A stretch of 64,000 nucleotides of DNA from Gelria sp. Kuro-4 (GTDB lineage: Bacteria; Bacillota; DTU030; DUMP01), in the NCBI RefSeq assembly GCF_019668485.1, contig NZ_AP024619.1, positions 2,020,001-2,084,000 on the forward strand. The letters are read 5' to 3'. The position numbers and the translations under genes are program-made. The notes under the pieces are model-generated. The model saw only the letters and a list, made by a program, of their open reading frames with translations. It did no database searches and was not told the DNA's origin. Of the stretch, positions 43,612-52,738 are shown piece after piece. Numbering within the stretch: position 1 is the first letter of the stretch; every line of letters starts with the position of its first letter.

Positions 43612-46124
43612 TAAACGACCCCCCGGTAAAAATGTCCGCGTGTCACCCCAGCCGGACTAAGCTTCTCCAGGGCGGGCAGCTCACGCGCGCCGGCTTTCTC
43701 GGGTTCATCGGCGTCCAGTACGCGCCGGTAAGCAGCGGTGGTGCGCTTTATATATTCTGGCGGCCGGTTGCGCCCTTCGATACGAATAACGGCGATCCCC
43801 GCCTCCTGGAAGAAGGGGACTTCCGCCAGGAGGCAGAGGTCCATGGCGTTGAAGATGTGCATCCGGCAGCTCTGGTCGCAACCGAGCGGAAACAGCACCC
43901 CTTTACGGTCACGCAGGGCAAACCCGCCCTGGCGCACGCAGGGCCGGCTGCAGCGGTTTTGACTGCTGAGGCCGCCCAGCACGCTGCCCGGCAGGCAGTA
44001 CTCGGACACCATCATCTCCAGCTGCCCCTGCACCACGCACTCGAGCTCGAACCCAGTGTCCGCCAGGTCCCGGATTTGCTCCCGGTTGAGCTCCGGAGAA
44101 AGGGTGAGCCGGCGGGCGCCCAGTTTTTCCCACTGAGCCAGCGTTAAGGCATTGAACGTATAGAGGGGCCAATCCAGGTACAGCTCGGGGACACCCATCT
44201 CCTGGGCCAAGCGCAGTGCGCCCAGGTTACCCACCTGCACAGGCAGGCCCAGCCGCTCAGCCGTCCGGAAATATGGCGCCAAGGCGGTTAGTTCGGGGTC
44301 CGCCGTAATGCGGGCCGAACTGGCCACAATCTCTCGTCCCTGCTCCGCTCCCAGCCGGGCCAGCTGCTCCAGCTCCTCCGGCCGCGGCGGGCGCTCGCCG
44401 TTATAAGTTTCGCCGCCGAAATAGAGGACATCCGCCCCGCCCGCCAGCGCCGCCTCCGCCCTGGCGAAAGAATTCACCGTTACCGCCAGGCGCGGCTTAA
44501 CGCGCGTCCGCTTCGAGCCGGCCGGCTTGAAGCGCGCCGGCAGACACAGCTCAGCGGCCACGGGTTTACGCCGGTAGGCGGCCAGGCGTGCCGCTGTCAG
44601 CCGCTCCACCGCCTCCCGTCGGAGATTGTTCAGTTCACTGAACGGCACCAAGGTGCCTGGGGCCACGTCGAGGGCGATGTCTTCCACCCGGTAAGGGGTG
44701 TTGCCCAACCGCAGGAGTAGTTCCCCGGCGTTTGCCGCACTGAGGGGGTGCTTGAGCGCCTTTTCGGCCGGCTTTGCGCTGACGGCCCGGCCCTCGTGCC
44801 CCTCGGCATCCCTGAGGCTCACCTCCACCGGTCTGCCGGCGGCAATAACGGCCGCCAGGTGTACGGGGACGGTCTGGCCGCTGGCCGGAACCTGGTAGCT
44901 GGCGCGTGCCTGGGCAAGCAGGCGGGCATCCGCCGTTTTGAAAACCCGGTCGCCGGGTGCGACCCGCTGCGGCAGCTCCACTTCCACCACTTGGCCGGCG
45001 CCGCCCACCTGGGTGGGCTGCCCCTCGAGGAGGATCCGCTTGACTTCGGTACCTACCCTGCCTCCCCGGGATACCCACACCTCGATGCCGTCGCCTACGG
45101 CCAGCTCCGCCGCCAGGTGCAGGCGGGCACGCCGCCCCCGGCTGCTGATCACCCGTCCCAGGAAAACGCCCCGGTTGTTGGCACGTTTGTAGCTCATCAG
45201 TTCCCGCCCGGGGCGGCCAAAAAGGTAACCGCAGGTAAAACCGCGGTTGAAAGCCTGGGCCAGCTCCCTTTCAGTGCCGGGGCTCACCCCGTACCCTTCG
45301 GCGCCGCGCTCGGCGTAAAGGTCGAGGGCACGCCGGTAAAGGCGCACCACCGTAGCCACGTATTCGGGGCGTTTGGCCCGGCCTTCGATTTTAAAGGAAT
45401 CCACTCCTGCCGCAATAAGCCGGGGCAGGTACCGTATGGTGTTAAGGTCACGTGGACTGAGAAGGTGCGGGCCGATCTTCTCCGGATCGACCACCACCTG
45501 TCCGTCCTTGTCCACCAGCGCGTATTCCAGGCGGCACGGCTGGGCACAGCGCCCGCGGTTGCCGCTGCGGCCGCCGATGAGGCTGCTCATCAGGCACTGC
45601 CCGGAGTAACAAACGCAGAGCGCACCGTGCACGAAGACCTCCACTTCCAGCCGGCTCTCGGCCTTGATCTGCCGGATGTCGTCCAGGCTGAGCTCACGGG
45701 CCAGGACCACCCGCTGGAAGCCGAGGTCTTTCAACAGCCGGGCCCCCGGTGTGTTGTGGACGCTCATCTGCGTGCTGGCATGCACCGGCAGGTCCGGTAC
45801 ACACTGCAGGGCCAGGTAGGCGATGCCCATGTCCTGCACGATGATTGCATCCGCACCCAGCTCATACACCCGGGTTAAGAAGACGGCGGCCTCCTCCAGC
45901 TCGCTGTCTGCCACCAGGGTATTAAAGGTGAGATACACCTTCACCCCACGCACGTGAGCGTAGGTAATCGCTGCTTCCAGCTCCTTAAGGTCGAAGTTAG
46001 TAACGTACCCGCGGGCGTTGAAGGCTTTGCCGCCCAAGTACACGGCCGACGCGCCGCTGGCCACCGCCGCGCGCAGCGCCTCCGGTCCTCCCACCGGGGC
46101 CAAGAGCTCAGGTATCTTCGCCAT
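43611..46124 (-). CDS. U32 family peptidase / RNA hydroxylase-like protein (long form)
   Basis: 837 residues, much longer than the minimal U32 domain (about 330). The first half has the U32 signature EVFVHGALCVCYSGQCLMS and the GRCAQPCRL cysteines; the middle looks like the DUF3656 barrel region; the last third repeats the U32 fold in weaker form (CVVQGQLEMMVSEYC, NRCSRPC). U32 proteins such as RlhA modify 23S rRNA and others were described as collagenases; I would expect the RNA-modifying role. Overlaps polX by 17 nt and mutS2 by 1 nt. Confidence 0.85.
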   Translation of the reverse strand: MAKIPELLAPVGGPEALRAAVASGASAVYLGGKAFNARGYVTNFDLKELEAAITYAHVRGVKVYLTFNTLVADSELEEAAVFLTRVYELGADAIIVQDMGIAYLALQCVPDLPVHASTQMSVHNTPGARLLKDLGFQRVVLARELSLDDIRQIKAESRLEVEVFVHGALCVCYSGQCLMSSLIGGRSGNRGRCAQPCRLEYALVDKDGQVVVDPEKIGPHLLSPRDLNTIRYLPRLIAAGVDSFKIEGRAKRPEYVATVVRLYRRALDLYAERGAEGYGVSPGTERELAQAFNRGFTCGYLFGRPGRELMSYKRANNRGVFLGRVISSRGRRARLHLAAELAVGDGIEVWVSRGGRVGTEVKRILLEGQPTQVGGAGQVVEVELPQRVAPGDRVFKTADARLLAQARASYQVPASGQTVPVHLAAVIAAGRPVEVSLRDAEGHEGRAVSAKPAEKALKHPLSAANAGELLLRLGNTPYRVEDIALDVAPGTLVPFSELNNLRREAVERLTAARLAAYRRKPVAAELCLPARFKPAGSKRTRVKPRLAVTVNSFARAEAALAGGADVLYFGGETYNGERPPRPEELEQLARLGAEQGREIVASSARITADPELTALAPYFRTAERLGLPVQVGNLGALRLAQEMGVPELYLDWPLYTFNALTLAQWEKLGARRLTLSPELNREQIRDLADTGFELECVVQGQLEMMVSEYCLPGSVLGGLSSQNRCSRPCVRQGGFALRDRKGVLFPLGCDQSCRMHIFNAMDLCLLAEVPFFQEAGIAVIRIEGRNRPPEYIKRTTAAYRRVLDADEPEKAGARELPALEKLSPAGVTRGHFYRGVV

Positions 46125-47850
46125 CGAGGTCTCTCCTTAAGCGGATGTAGTGCTGCAGCCGTGCCAGCGGCCACGTGTTCACCACATCGTCCTGCGTCAG
46201 TCCGGCCCGCCTGGCCACGCTCACGCCGTACTCCATGTCAGCCAAACGACGGGCATCGTGAGCATCCGTGCTGATGACCAGCTTCACCCCGAGTTCCTTG
46301 GCCCGGCGGGCCCAGCCGGCGCTTAAGTCCAGGCGCTCCGGCGAGGCGTTAATCTCTAGAATTTTGCCGTAGCGTTGCGCGGCCGAGAGAACCTGCTCCA
46401 GGTCCACCGCATACGGGTCACGGCGGCCCAAGAGCCGCCCGCTGGGATGCGCCAGCACATCCACGTGAGGATGCGCCAGGGCAGTAAGGATGCGCCTGGT
46501 CATGCTGTCCCGGTCTTGTTTAAAGCCGGAGTGGACCGAGGCCACCACAATGTCGCGCGCCGTCAGCACCTCATCCGGAAGGTCCAGCCGGCCGTCAGCG
46601 AGTATGTCCACCTCTATCCCGGACAAGATCGTAAGCTCAGGAAAGCGGGCCCGGACCGCTGCGATCTCTTTCTCTTGCTCCTTGAGCCGCTCCGGGGAAA
46701 GGCCGTGGGCGATGCTCAACGATTGCGAGTGGTCGGTCACGGCAATGTACGCGTAACCGCAGCCGGCCGCCGCCTGCGCCAGCCCGGCAATGTTTTCGGC
46801 CCCGTCACTCCAGTTGCTGTGCAGGTGCAGATCCCCCCGCACGTCTTCCAGCTTTATGAGCTCCGGCAGTCGGCCCCGGGCTGCCGCCCTAACCTCCTCC
46901 CCACCGGCCCGGAGCTCCGGCACCACGTACTGGAGGCCCAGGGCGGCGTAGAGTTCCCGTTCGGTAGCCAGGGCAACCGGGCCGGCCGGCCCCTTGAGCA
47001 CCGCAGGCGTAAGCTCCAGCCCGCGCGCCGCCGCCCGCTCGGTTAAGGCTGTCCAGTGTGCCGGCGGGCCGGTGTGATAGCACACCTGGGTGGGAAACTC
47101 CGCCGGCGGCACCGTGATAAGGCGCGCTTCCAGGCCCAGGCCCAACACGACCCGCACCGACTCCGCGTCCTCTGCCAGCGTTTCGCGCACGTAGGGGGCA
47201 GCCTGGAAGGTTCGGTGGACCTCCGCCCGGCCCCGGCCGGCCACCGCCGCCACAAACACCAGCTCCTCCACCAGCTCTTCCCGCCGCCGTACCTCGCCCG
47301 CCAGGCTCACCCGCTCGACCGGGTGTAGTTGGGCCAGGATCTCTTGAAGCTCTGCCCCGGCCGGATAAGCCAGGCCCAGCGGCAGGCCGCGCGGGCGCGA
47401 ACGCAGGAGCTCGATTCCCTTTTGGATCGCCGATTCTGTTTTGACGCCCAGGCCGGGTAAAGCACGGAGTTTCTTAGCGCGCGCCGCCGCCTCCAGCTCG
47501 TCCAGGTTGGAGACGCCCAGGTGGGTGAAAACGGTGCGCACGGTGCGCGGTCCCACCCCCGGTAGAGCCAGCATGGCGCGCAGGCCGGCCGGTACCTCGC
47601 GCCGCAGGCGCTCAAGATAGCCCAGGGAGCCGGTCTTAAGGAGTTCTTCAATCTTGGCGGCCAGCGCCGCACCAATGCCTGGCAGTTCGGTCAACCGCCC
47701 CACGCGGGCATAGTGGGCCACGTCTTCCTCCAGTTCGGCCAAAACGTGCGCCGCCTGCCGGTAAGCCCGGACCTTGAACGGGCTTTCCCCCTGAATCTCC
47801 AGAAGGTCGGCTATCTCGAGGAAAACCCAGGAGATCTCCAGGTTGTTCAC
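46108..47850 (-). CDS. polX: PolX-like protein with intact PHP domain but lost polymerase site
   Basis: 580 residues. HhH segments LPGIGAALAAKI (56-67) and LPGVGPRTVRTVFTHLGV (96-113), then a polymerase-beta-like domain and a C-terminal PHP phosphoesterase (DLHLHSNWSDGAENI at 340, VTDHSQSL, SVHSGFKQD). In active family X polymerases three aspartates bind the catalytic metals (GSLRR...D-x-D and VDFR). Here the matching stretches read GEVRRREELVEELVF (185-199) and LEARLITV (240-247), with none of the aspartates. Probably a 3'-5' exonuclease or phosphoesterase only. Confidence 0.85.
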   Translation of the reverse strand: MNNLEISWVFLEIADLLEIQGESPFKVRAYRQAAHVLAELEEDVAHYARVGRLTELPGIGAALAAKIEELLKTGSLGYLERLRREVPAGLRAMLALPGVGPRTVRTVFTHLGVSNLDELEAAARAKKLRALPGLGVKTESAIQKGIELLRSRPRGLPLGLAYPAGAELQEILAQLHPVERVSLAGEVRRREELVEELVFVAAVAGRGRAEVHRTFQAAPYVRETLAEDAESVRVVLGLGLEARLITVPPAEFPTQVCYHTGPPAHWTALTERAAARGLELTPAVLKGPAGPVALATERELYAALGLQYVVPELRAGGEEVRAAARGRLPELIKLEDVRGDLHLHSNWSDGAENIAGLAQAAAGCGYAYIAVTDHSQSLSIAHGLSPERLKEQEKEIAAVRARFPELTILSGIEVDILADGRLDLPDEVLTARDIVVASVHSGFKQDRDSMTRRILTALAHPHVDVLAHPSGRLLGRRDPYAVDLEQVLSAAQRYGKILEINASPERLDLSAGWARRAKELGVKLVISTDAHDARRLADMEYGVSVARRAGLTQDDVVNTWPLARLQHYIRLRRDLDGEDT

Positions 47851-47911
47851 CGGCGTCCTCCTTTCTGCTCACCTAACATGCCCGTCCCGGCCTCACTTTA
47901 CGCCGCTTGCC

Positions 47912-48463
47912 TTAGCGAGAGGCAAAGAGAGAAGGACAGCCCGCCTGCTGCCCTCCCGGAATGATACGGGATGGTGTTAACGACGGCGCCACGTCCCCCC
48001 AGAAAAAGCGGGAAAACACCGGTGCCGCCGACCAAAAGTACTGGCCGAGCTCGGAAGCCTGTACGGCCTGCGCCAGCTGCGGCCACGGCAGCCAGGCCAG
48101 CAGGCTCACCAGGAGCATCACCACTGCGGTCCCGATGGCCAGCCCCAGACACGCCCCGGCCAGGCGGTCCAGGGTGGCCAAGCCGGGGACCGCCAGGGCC
48201 CGTTTGAGAAGCAGGCCGAGTGTCAAAAGAGTGTAGCGCCCCGCCAGTAGGAGAGCCAAGAAAGCCAGTACCCTAAGCAGCAGCGGCGGCCCCACCAGGT
48301 AGGTACCCAAAAGCCCGGCTACCTGCCCGCTGTAGCGGGCGGCCAGATACAGCCCCAGCACAAAACCGCCCAGCTTGGCACTTACCCCGATCAGGCCTTC
48401 GCGCCAGCCCAACACCATTTCCAGCCCCAGGATCAGCAAGATAACGAGGTCCAACCAGTTCAC
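47912..48463 (-). CDS. CvpA family membrane protein
   Basis: 183 residues with four hydrophobic segments. The start NWLDLVILLILGLEMVLGWREG (2-23) is characteristic for CvpA, an inner-membrane protein named for colicin V production in E. coli. GTG start overlapping the zapA stop by 4 nt (GTGA), as in many Clostridia where zapA, cvpA, polX and mutS2 follow each other. The molecular role is not established. Confidence 0.85.
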   Translation of the reverse strand: MNWLDLVILLILGLEMVLGWREGLIGVSAKLGGFVLGLYLAARYSGQVAGLLGTYLVGPPLLLRVLAFLALLLAGRYTLLTLGLLLKRALAVPGLATLDRLAGACLGLAIGTAVVMLLVSLLAWLPWPQLAQAVQASELGQYFWSAAPVFSRFFWGDVAPSLTPSRIIPGGQQAGCPSLFASR

Positions 48464-48744
48464 GGCCTTTCGCTCCCACCGGCCTCTGTCTCCTCATCCT
48501 GCAAGAGCGCCAGGAGTTCCTCGTAGTCCTCCTTCACGCGAAACAGCTCCGACGCAATGTTCATGGCCGCCAAAATGGCCACCTGGGTGGTGCTCAGGCA
48601 CGGGTTGCCCTGCCTGATTTCGCTCATCACCGCATCCACATGCTGCCCCAGTTTTTGAATGGTTTCGGGGTTGGCTTTGCCCTTTACCGTATAGTCTTCG
48701 CCCATGATGCGCACCGTTACCCGGTTAGCTGAACCTGTCGCCAT
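48460..48744 (-). CDS. zapA: cell division protein ZapA
   Basis: 94 residues from the ATG at 48744 (AAGGTGAG upstream); an upstream in-frame GTG at 48753 is possible. ZapA binds FtsZ and bundles filaments at the division site. The N-terminal part RVTVRIMGEDYTVKGKANPE and the helix with VDAVMSEIRQ, followed by QVAILAAMNIASELF, match the family. Lies between pheT and cvpA. Confidence 0.9.
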   Translation of the reverse strand: MATGSANRVTVRIMGEDYTVKGKANPETIQKLGQHVDAVMSEIRQGNPCLSTTQVAILAAMNIASELFRVKEDYEELLALLQDEETEAGGSERP

Positions 48745-48832
48745 GGATCTCACCTTCGTCCGGAAAATAGGTCTCTAAGCTCTTATTCCGCACGAAGAAG
48801 CAAAATCCTGCCGCCGGGCAGCGTTTGCCCAC

Positions 48833-51256
48833 TCAGCGGCGCACCTTCGCCTTGAGCTTTTGCTCCGCCGCCGCGATGATGCCGGCGATCAGGGGCTCCA
48901 CCTCGGCGTCGGTGAGGGTGTGATCCGCCGCCTGGAAGGTAAGGGAGTAAGCCAGGCTCTTGTAACCGGCCGGGATCTGCTCACCGGTGTAAAGGTCAAA
49001 GAGCCTCAGATCGCTGAGGTCGGCACCTCCGGCCGCGGCCAACACGGAGGCAACCTCTTTGGCCGGTACGTCCAGGGGCACCATGAGGGCCAGATCCCGC
49101 TCCACGCCTGGGAAGCGCGGCCAGGGCCGGTAGCGCGGCGTAAGGTCCACGTGGGGCAAGAGGAGATCCAGGTTGAGCTCGAGGGCATAGACGCGGCCGG
49201 CCAGGCCGAAAGCCTCGGCCACCTCCGGGTGAATCTCACCCAGAGACGCCACCTTTTCGCCGCTTACCACAAAGCCGGCCTGCCTTCCAGGGTGGTAGAC
49301 GGGCTCAGCGCCGGGGACGAACTCGCCGGTTACACGGAACGCCTGCGCGATGGCCTCCAGGATTCCCTTCAGCCGGTAGAAGTCGTTTTCCGGCGCCTTC
49401 TCCTGCCAGTTACCTTCTCCACGGGCCCCGGCCAGGACAACGCCCAGGTGCCGCGGCATGGCGGGCAGCTCCGTCAGGGGTAATTCTCCCGGCCAGTACA
49501 CCCTGTTCACTTCAAAAATATTGACCGGCCCCCGCTTGCGCCGCTGATTGAGCCCCGCCGCTTCCAGGAGACTGGGCAAAAGGGTTGTGCGAAGCACGGA
49601 CTGTTCCTCCGACAGTGGGTAGAGGAGGCGAATAACACGCCGCCGCGGGTCGTCGGGCAAAAGGCGCAGCTTTTCCACGCTCCCCGGGTGAGTAAAGCTG
49701 TAGGTTTCAACCTCGTCCAGGCCGCTGCCGCGCAGGATTTCCTTCACCCGGTCCGCGATGGTCAGCGCTACTGGCTTGTGGCCCACGCTCAGCTTCCCTT
49801 CGAGGGCGGTGGCCGGCACGCGGTCGAAACCGTAAAGCCGTGCCACCTCTTCCACAAAGTCCGCCTCCAGCCTGAGGTCCGCACGGAAGGTCGGTACCTT
49901 AACCGTAAGGTACTCCGGTCCGGCATGCACTACTTCCAGTTGGAGCCGCTCGACGGCCGCTCGGATGAAGTCGTCGGTTACCGGCGCCCCGATCAGTTCG
50001 CGGATGCGGGCCGGGCGGATGGTAACTTCCCAGGGGGCAACCGGCTGCGGGTAGAGGTCGATGATACCTTCTACTATCTCCCCTGCTCCCAGCTCCTGGA
50101 TAAGGTGGCAGGCCCGCTCCAGTGCGAAGATGACGCCGTTGGGATCGATGCCCTTTTCAAAGCGCAGGGAAGCCTCGGAACGGATACCGAGTTGCCGCGC
50201 CGTGCGCCGGATATTGATGTTGTGAAAGCAGGCGGACTCCAGCATCACCGTAGTCGTCTCTTCGCTGATCTCCGAGAGCAGGCCGCCCATGATGCCGGCC
50301 AGGCCCTCCGGCCGCTCCGCATCGGCTATCACCAGCATTTCGGGCGTAAGTTGTCGTTCGTTCCCGTCCAGCGTGATAAGGGTCTCGTTCGGCCGCGCCC
50401 GGCGCACGATGATCTGCCGCTGGGCCAGGCGGGTGTAATCAAAGGCATGCAGGGGCTGCCCGGTCTCCAGCATCACGTAGTTGGTCACGTCCACGATGTT
50501 GTTGATGGGACGCATCCCCGCCGCCAGGAGGCGCTGCTGCATCCAGTCCGGCGAAGGCGCCACCCGGATGTTCGTAAGGACGCGCGCTGCATAACGCAAA
50601 CAGAGGTCCGGGGCGGCGATCTCAATCTTCAGGTGGTCGTTGATGTTCCCACCGGCAGAGGTAACGTCCACCGGCGGCAGTTTCAGCTCCTTGCCGGTGA
50701 GCGCGGCCACCTCGCGGGCCACGCCGATGATGCTCAAACAGTCGGGCCGGTTGGGTGTAATGTCCAGGTCAAACACCGTCTCGCCCAGGCCTAAAACCGT
50801 GTGGATGTCGGCGCCCAGCGGCGCCTCCCCCTTCAAGATGAGGATGCCCGCCTCTTCCTCGGGCCTGTCTTCCGGCAGTCCCAGTTCGCGCGCCGAGCAG
50901 AGCATGCCCTCCGACGCGAGGCCGCGGAAACGGGCGGCCGCAATCCGCTGCCCGTCTGGGAGAGTGGCGCCTGGCAGGGCCACCGGCACGAGCACGCCCG
51001 GCTCCAGGTTCTGCGCGCCGGTGATAATCTGTTTTAGCCCGCCGGCCCCGGTATCAGCCTGTACTACCCAGAGGTGCTCGGCTTCAGGGTGGCGCTTGAG
51101 TTCCTTCACCTGTCCAACCACGACCTTGGCGGCGCCGGCCCCGGTGCGGTCAATCCGATCTACCGCCAGGCCCGCCATGGTGAGCCGCTCCCCTAGTTCC
51201 TCCGGCGTAAGATCAATGTCCACGTAGCACTTCAGCCAGGAATAGGGCACACGCAC
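48833..51256 (-). CDS. pheT: phenylalanyl-tRNA synthetase beta subunit
   Basis: 807 residues from GTG at 51256 (AAGGAGGG 8 nt upstream). Forms the alpha2beta2 enzyme with PheS; contains the editing B3/B4 domain. Visible: start RVPYSWLKCYVDIDLTPEEL, EMAP-type RNA-binding domain (about 40-150), B3/B4 with NPTNRPDC-like segment ITPNRPDCLSIIG, and the C-terminal FDX-ACB anticodon domain (RYRPWPRFPGVERDLALMVP). Starts 13 nt downstream of the pheS stop. Confidence 0.97.
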   Translation of the reverse strand: MRVPYSWLKCYVDIDLTPEELGERLTMAGLAVDRIDRTGAGAAKVVVGQVKELKRHPEAEHLWVVQADTGAGGLKQIITGAQNLEPGVLVPVALPGATLPDGQRIAAARFRGLASEGMLCSARELGLPEDRPEEEAGILILKGEAPLGADIHTVLGLGETVFDLDITPNRPDCLSIIGVAREVAALTGKELKLPPVDVTSAGGNINDHLKIEIAAPDLCLRYAARVLTNIRVAPSPDWMQQRLLAAGMRPINNIVDVTNYVMLETGQPLHAFDYTRLAQRQIIVRRARPNETLITLDGNERQLTPEMLVIADAERPEGLAGIMGGLLSEISEETTTVMLESACFHNINIRRTARQLGIRSEASLRFEKGIDPNGVIFALERACHLIQELGAGEIVEGIIDLYPQPVAPWEVTIRPARIRELIGAPVTDDFIRAAVERLQLEVVHAGPEYLTVKVPTFRADLRLEADFVEEVARLYGFDRVPATALEGKLSVGHKPVALTIADRVKEILRGSGLDEVETYSFTHPGSVEKLRLLPDDPRRRVIRLLYPLSEEQSVLRTTLLPSLLEAAGLNQRRKRGPVNIFEVNRVYWPGELPLTELPAMPRHLGVVLAGARGEGNWQEKAPENDFYRLKGILEAIAQAFRVTGEFVPGAEPVYHPGRQAGFVVSGEKVASLGEIHPEVAEAFGLAGRVYALELNLDLLLPHVDLTPRYRPWPRFPGVERDLALMVPLDVPAKEVASVLAAAGGADLSDLRLFDLYTGEQIPAGYKSLAYSLTFQAADHTLTDAEVEPLIAGIIAAAEQKLKAKVRR

Positions 51257-51269
51257 AGCCGATCCCTCC

Positions 51270-52295
51270 TTAGAACTGGTGTAAGAAGCGCAGGTCGTCT
51301 TCGTAAAAGAGGCGGATGTCATCGATGCCGTATTTCAGCATGGCGATGCGGTCCGGACCCATGCCCACGGCAAAGCCGGACACCCTGCTGGGGTCATAGC
51401 CCGCTATTTCCAGCTCCCGCGGGTGCACCATGCCCGAGCCCAGGATCTCCAGCCAGCCGGTACCCTTACACAAGCTGCATCCCTTGCCGCCGCACACCAG
51501 GCAGGAGATGTCCACCTCGGCACTCGGCTCCGTAAAGGGAAAGAAACTGGGCCGGAAGCGCACCTCCCGGTTTTTACCGAACATCTCCCGGGCGAAGGTG
51601 GTCAGCGTACCTTTCAGCTGCGCAAAGCTGATGTTCTTATCTACAGCCAAGACTTCCGTTTGATAGAACATGGGTGAGTGCGTGGCATCGGCCGGGTCGC
51701 GCCGGTAGCAGCGTCCCGGACAGATCACCCGCACCGGTACCTCCGGCGCCATGCGTTCCAGCGTGCGCGCCTGGAAGGGAGAGGTGTGGGTGCGCAGCAG
51801 GATCTCGTCGGTGATATAGAAGGTGTCCTGCATGTCCCGCGCCGGGTGATCCTTAGGGATGTTCAGGGCCTCAAAGTTGTAGTAGTCGTACTCCACCTCC
51901 GGCTCTTCCACCACATCGAAGCCCATGCGCAGGAAGATGTCCTCGATCTCCTCCAGCACCCAAGTCAGGGGATGCTTGTGCCCCAGGGCAGGCCGGACCC
52001 CCGGCAGGGTGATGTCCAGCCGCTCCTTCTCCAGTTGTTGAGCCTGGAGCCGGCGCTTAGGGACCTCCGTCCTTTCCGCCAGTTTCCGCTCCAGCTCATC
52101 ACGGATTTCATTGGCCAGCTGCCCCAAACGGGGGCGCTCCGCCGGCGGAACGTCCTTCATGCTCCGCAGGATTTGCGTAAGTTCGCCCTTGCGGCCGAGG
52201 AACCTCACCCGCACCTCGTCCAGCTCTTCCAGATTCTGCGCTTGCGCCGCCGCCGCGCCGGCGGTTTGGGCCAGAGCCCGTAATCTTTCTTCCAC
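51270..52295 (-). CDS. pheS: phenylalanyl-tRNA synthetase alpha subunit
   Basis: 341 residues from GTG at 52295 with GGAGG 8 nt upstream. Class II catalytic subunit. N-terminal coiled coil (about 1-85), then the core with [30 protein letters not shown] and motif 3 [18 protein letters not shown]. The C-terminal half includes [17 protein letters not shown], a cysteine set that is common in PheS of this group. Controlled by the T-box upstream. Confidence 0.97.
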   Translation of the reverse strand: MEERLRALAQTAGAAAAQAQNLEELDEVRVRFLGRKGELTQILRSMKDVPPAERPRLGQLANEIRDELERKLAERTEVPKRRLQAQQLEKERLDITLPGVRPALGHKHPLTWVLEEIEDIFLRMGFDVVEEPEVEYDYYNFEALNIPKDHPARDMQDTFYITDEILLRTHTSPFQARTLERMAPEVPVRVICPGRCYRRDPADATHSPMFYQTEVLAVDKNISFAQLKGTLTTFAREMFGKNREVRFRPSFFPFTEPSAEVDISCLVCGGKGCSLCKGTGWLEILGSGMVHPRELEIAGYDPSRVSGFAVGMGPDRIAMLKYGIDDIRLFYEDDLRFLHQF

Positions 52296-52320
52296 TTGTC
52301 TTCCCTCCTTACCAGATAAC

Positions 52321-52560
52321 AAAAAAAGCTTTCTTCCCCTAAGGGACGAAAGCTCACCTTCCGTGGTGCCACCCTGCTTCGGTACACGGCTGTACCCTCT
52401 CGGCCTGTAACGCGGCCACCCGGCACGGCCTACTTTCTTTCAGCCAGCGGCTCCGAAGTGAACTTCGATCGCACCAAGCCCGGCGGAGCTTGCAGTCTCC
52501 GGCTCCCCCTCCCTAAAGGGCCGATCCGACCTACTCTCTTCCTCCTTGCCTTTTATCCGA
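52321..52560 (-). ncRNA. T-box leader, phenylalanine specific
   Basis: The T-box core GCAGGGTGGCACCACGG is present on the minus strand, followed by the terminator AGCTTTC...GAAAGCTTTTTTT (U-run at 52321-52327). Specifier UUC (Phe) at 52460-52462 in GAAGUUCAC. It lies between the yqzL-like gene and pheS. Confidence 0.93.
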
Positions 52561-52576
52561 CCTGTACGCCTGAAGG

Positions 52577-52666
52577 TTATTGCACGATCAGCTTCCGGTA
52601 GACTAGATAGGCGATGACAGACCCGGTAGTCTCAAACACGCGCCAGAAGAAGTCCGCGGCCATCAT
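52577..52666 (-). CDS. yqzL: YqzL-like small protein
   Basis: 29 residues, MMAADFFWRVFETTGSVIAY..., with the pattern FxW-x-V/L-F-x-x-TGS-x-x-AYL-x-Y typical of the YqzL family of tiny Firmicute proteins. ATGATG start behind AGGGGTGG. A strong promoter lies 44 bp upstream and the phenylalanine T-box follows, so yqzL would be transcribed even when the T-box terminates. Function unknown. Confidence 0.75.
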   Translation of the reverse strand: MMAADFFWRVFETTGSVIAYLVYRKLIVQ

Positions 52667-52709
52667 GCGCTATCCACCCCTTTTTAAATCTGGGGAAATC
52701 CTGGTTTAG

Positions 52710-52738
52710 ATTATAGCACATGGGTTCCGCTTTGACAA
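52710..52738 (-). promoter_or_regulatory. sigma-A promoter of yqzL-pheST
   Basis: Minus strand TTGTCA (52733-52738), 17-nt spacer, TATAAT (52710-52715). Directly downstream of the trmH stop codon. No equally good promoter is seen closer to the T-box. Confidence 0.85.

Noticed and set aside
44748-45878. 376-residue plus-strand ORF inside the U32 gene
   Set aside because: Shadow on the opposite strand of a gene with a clear U32 signature in high-GC DNA.
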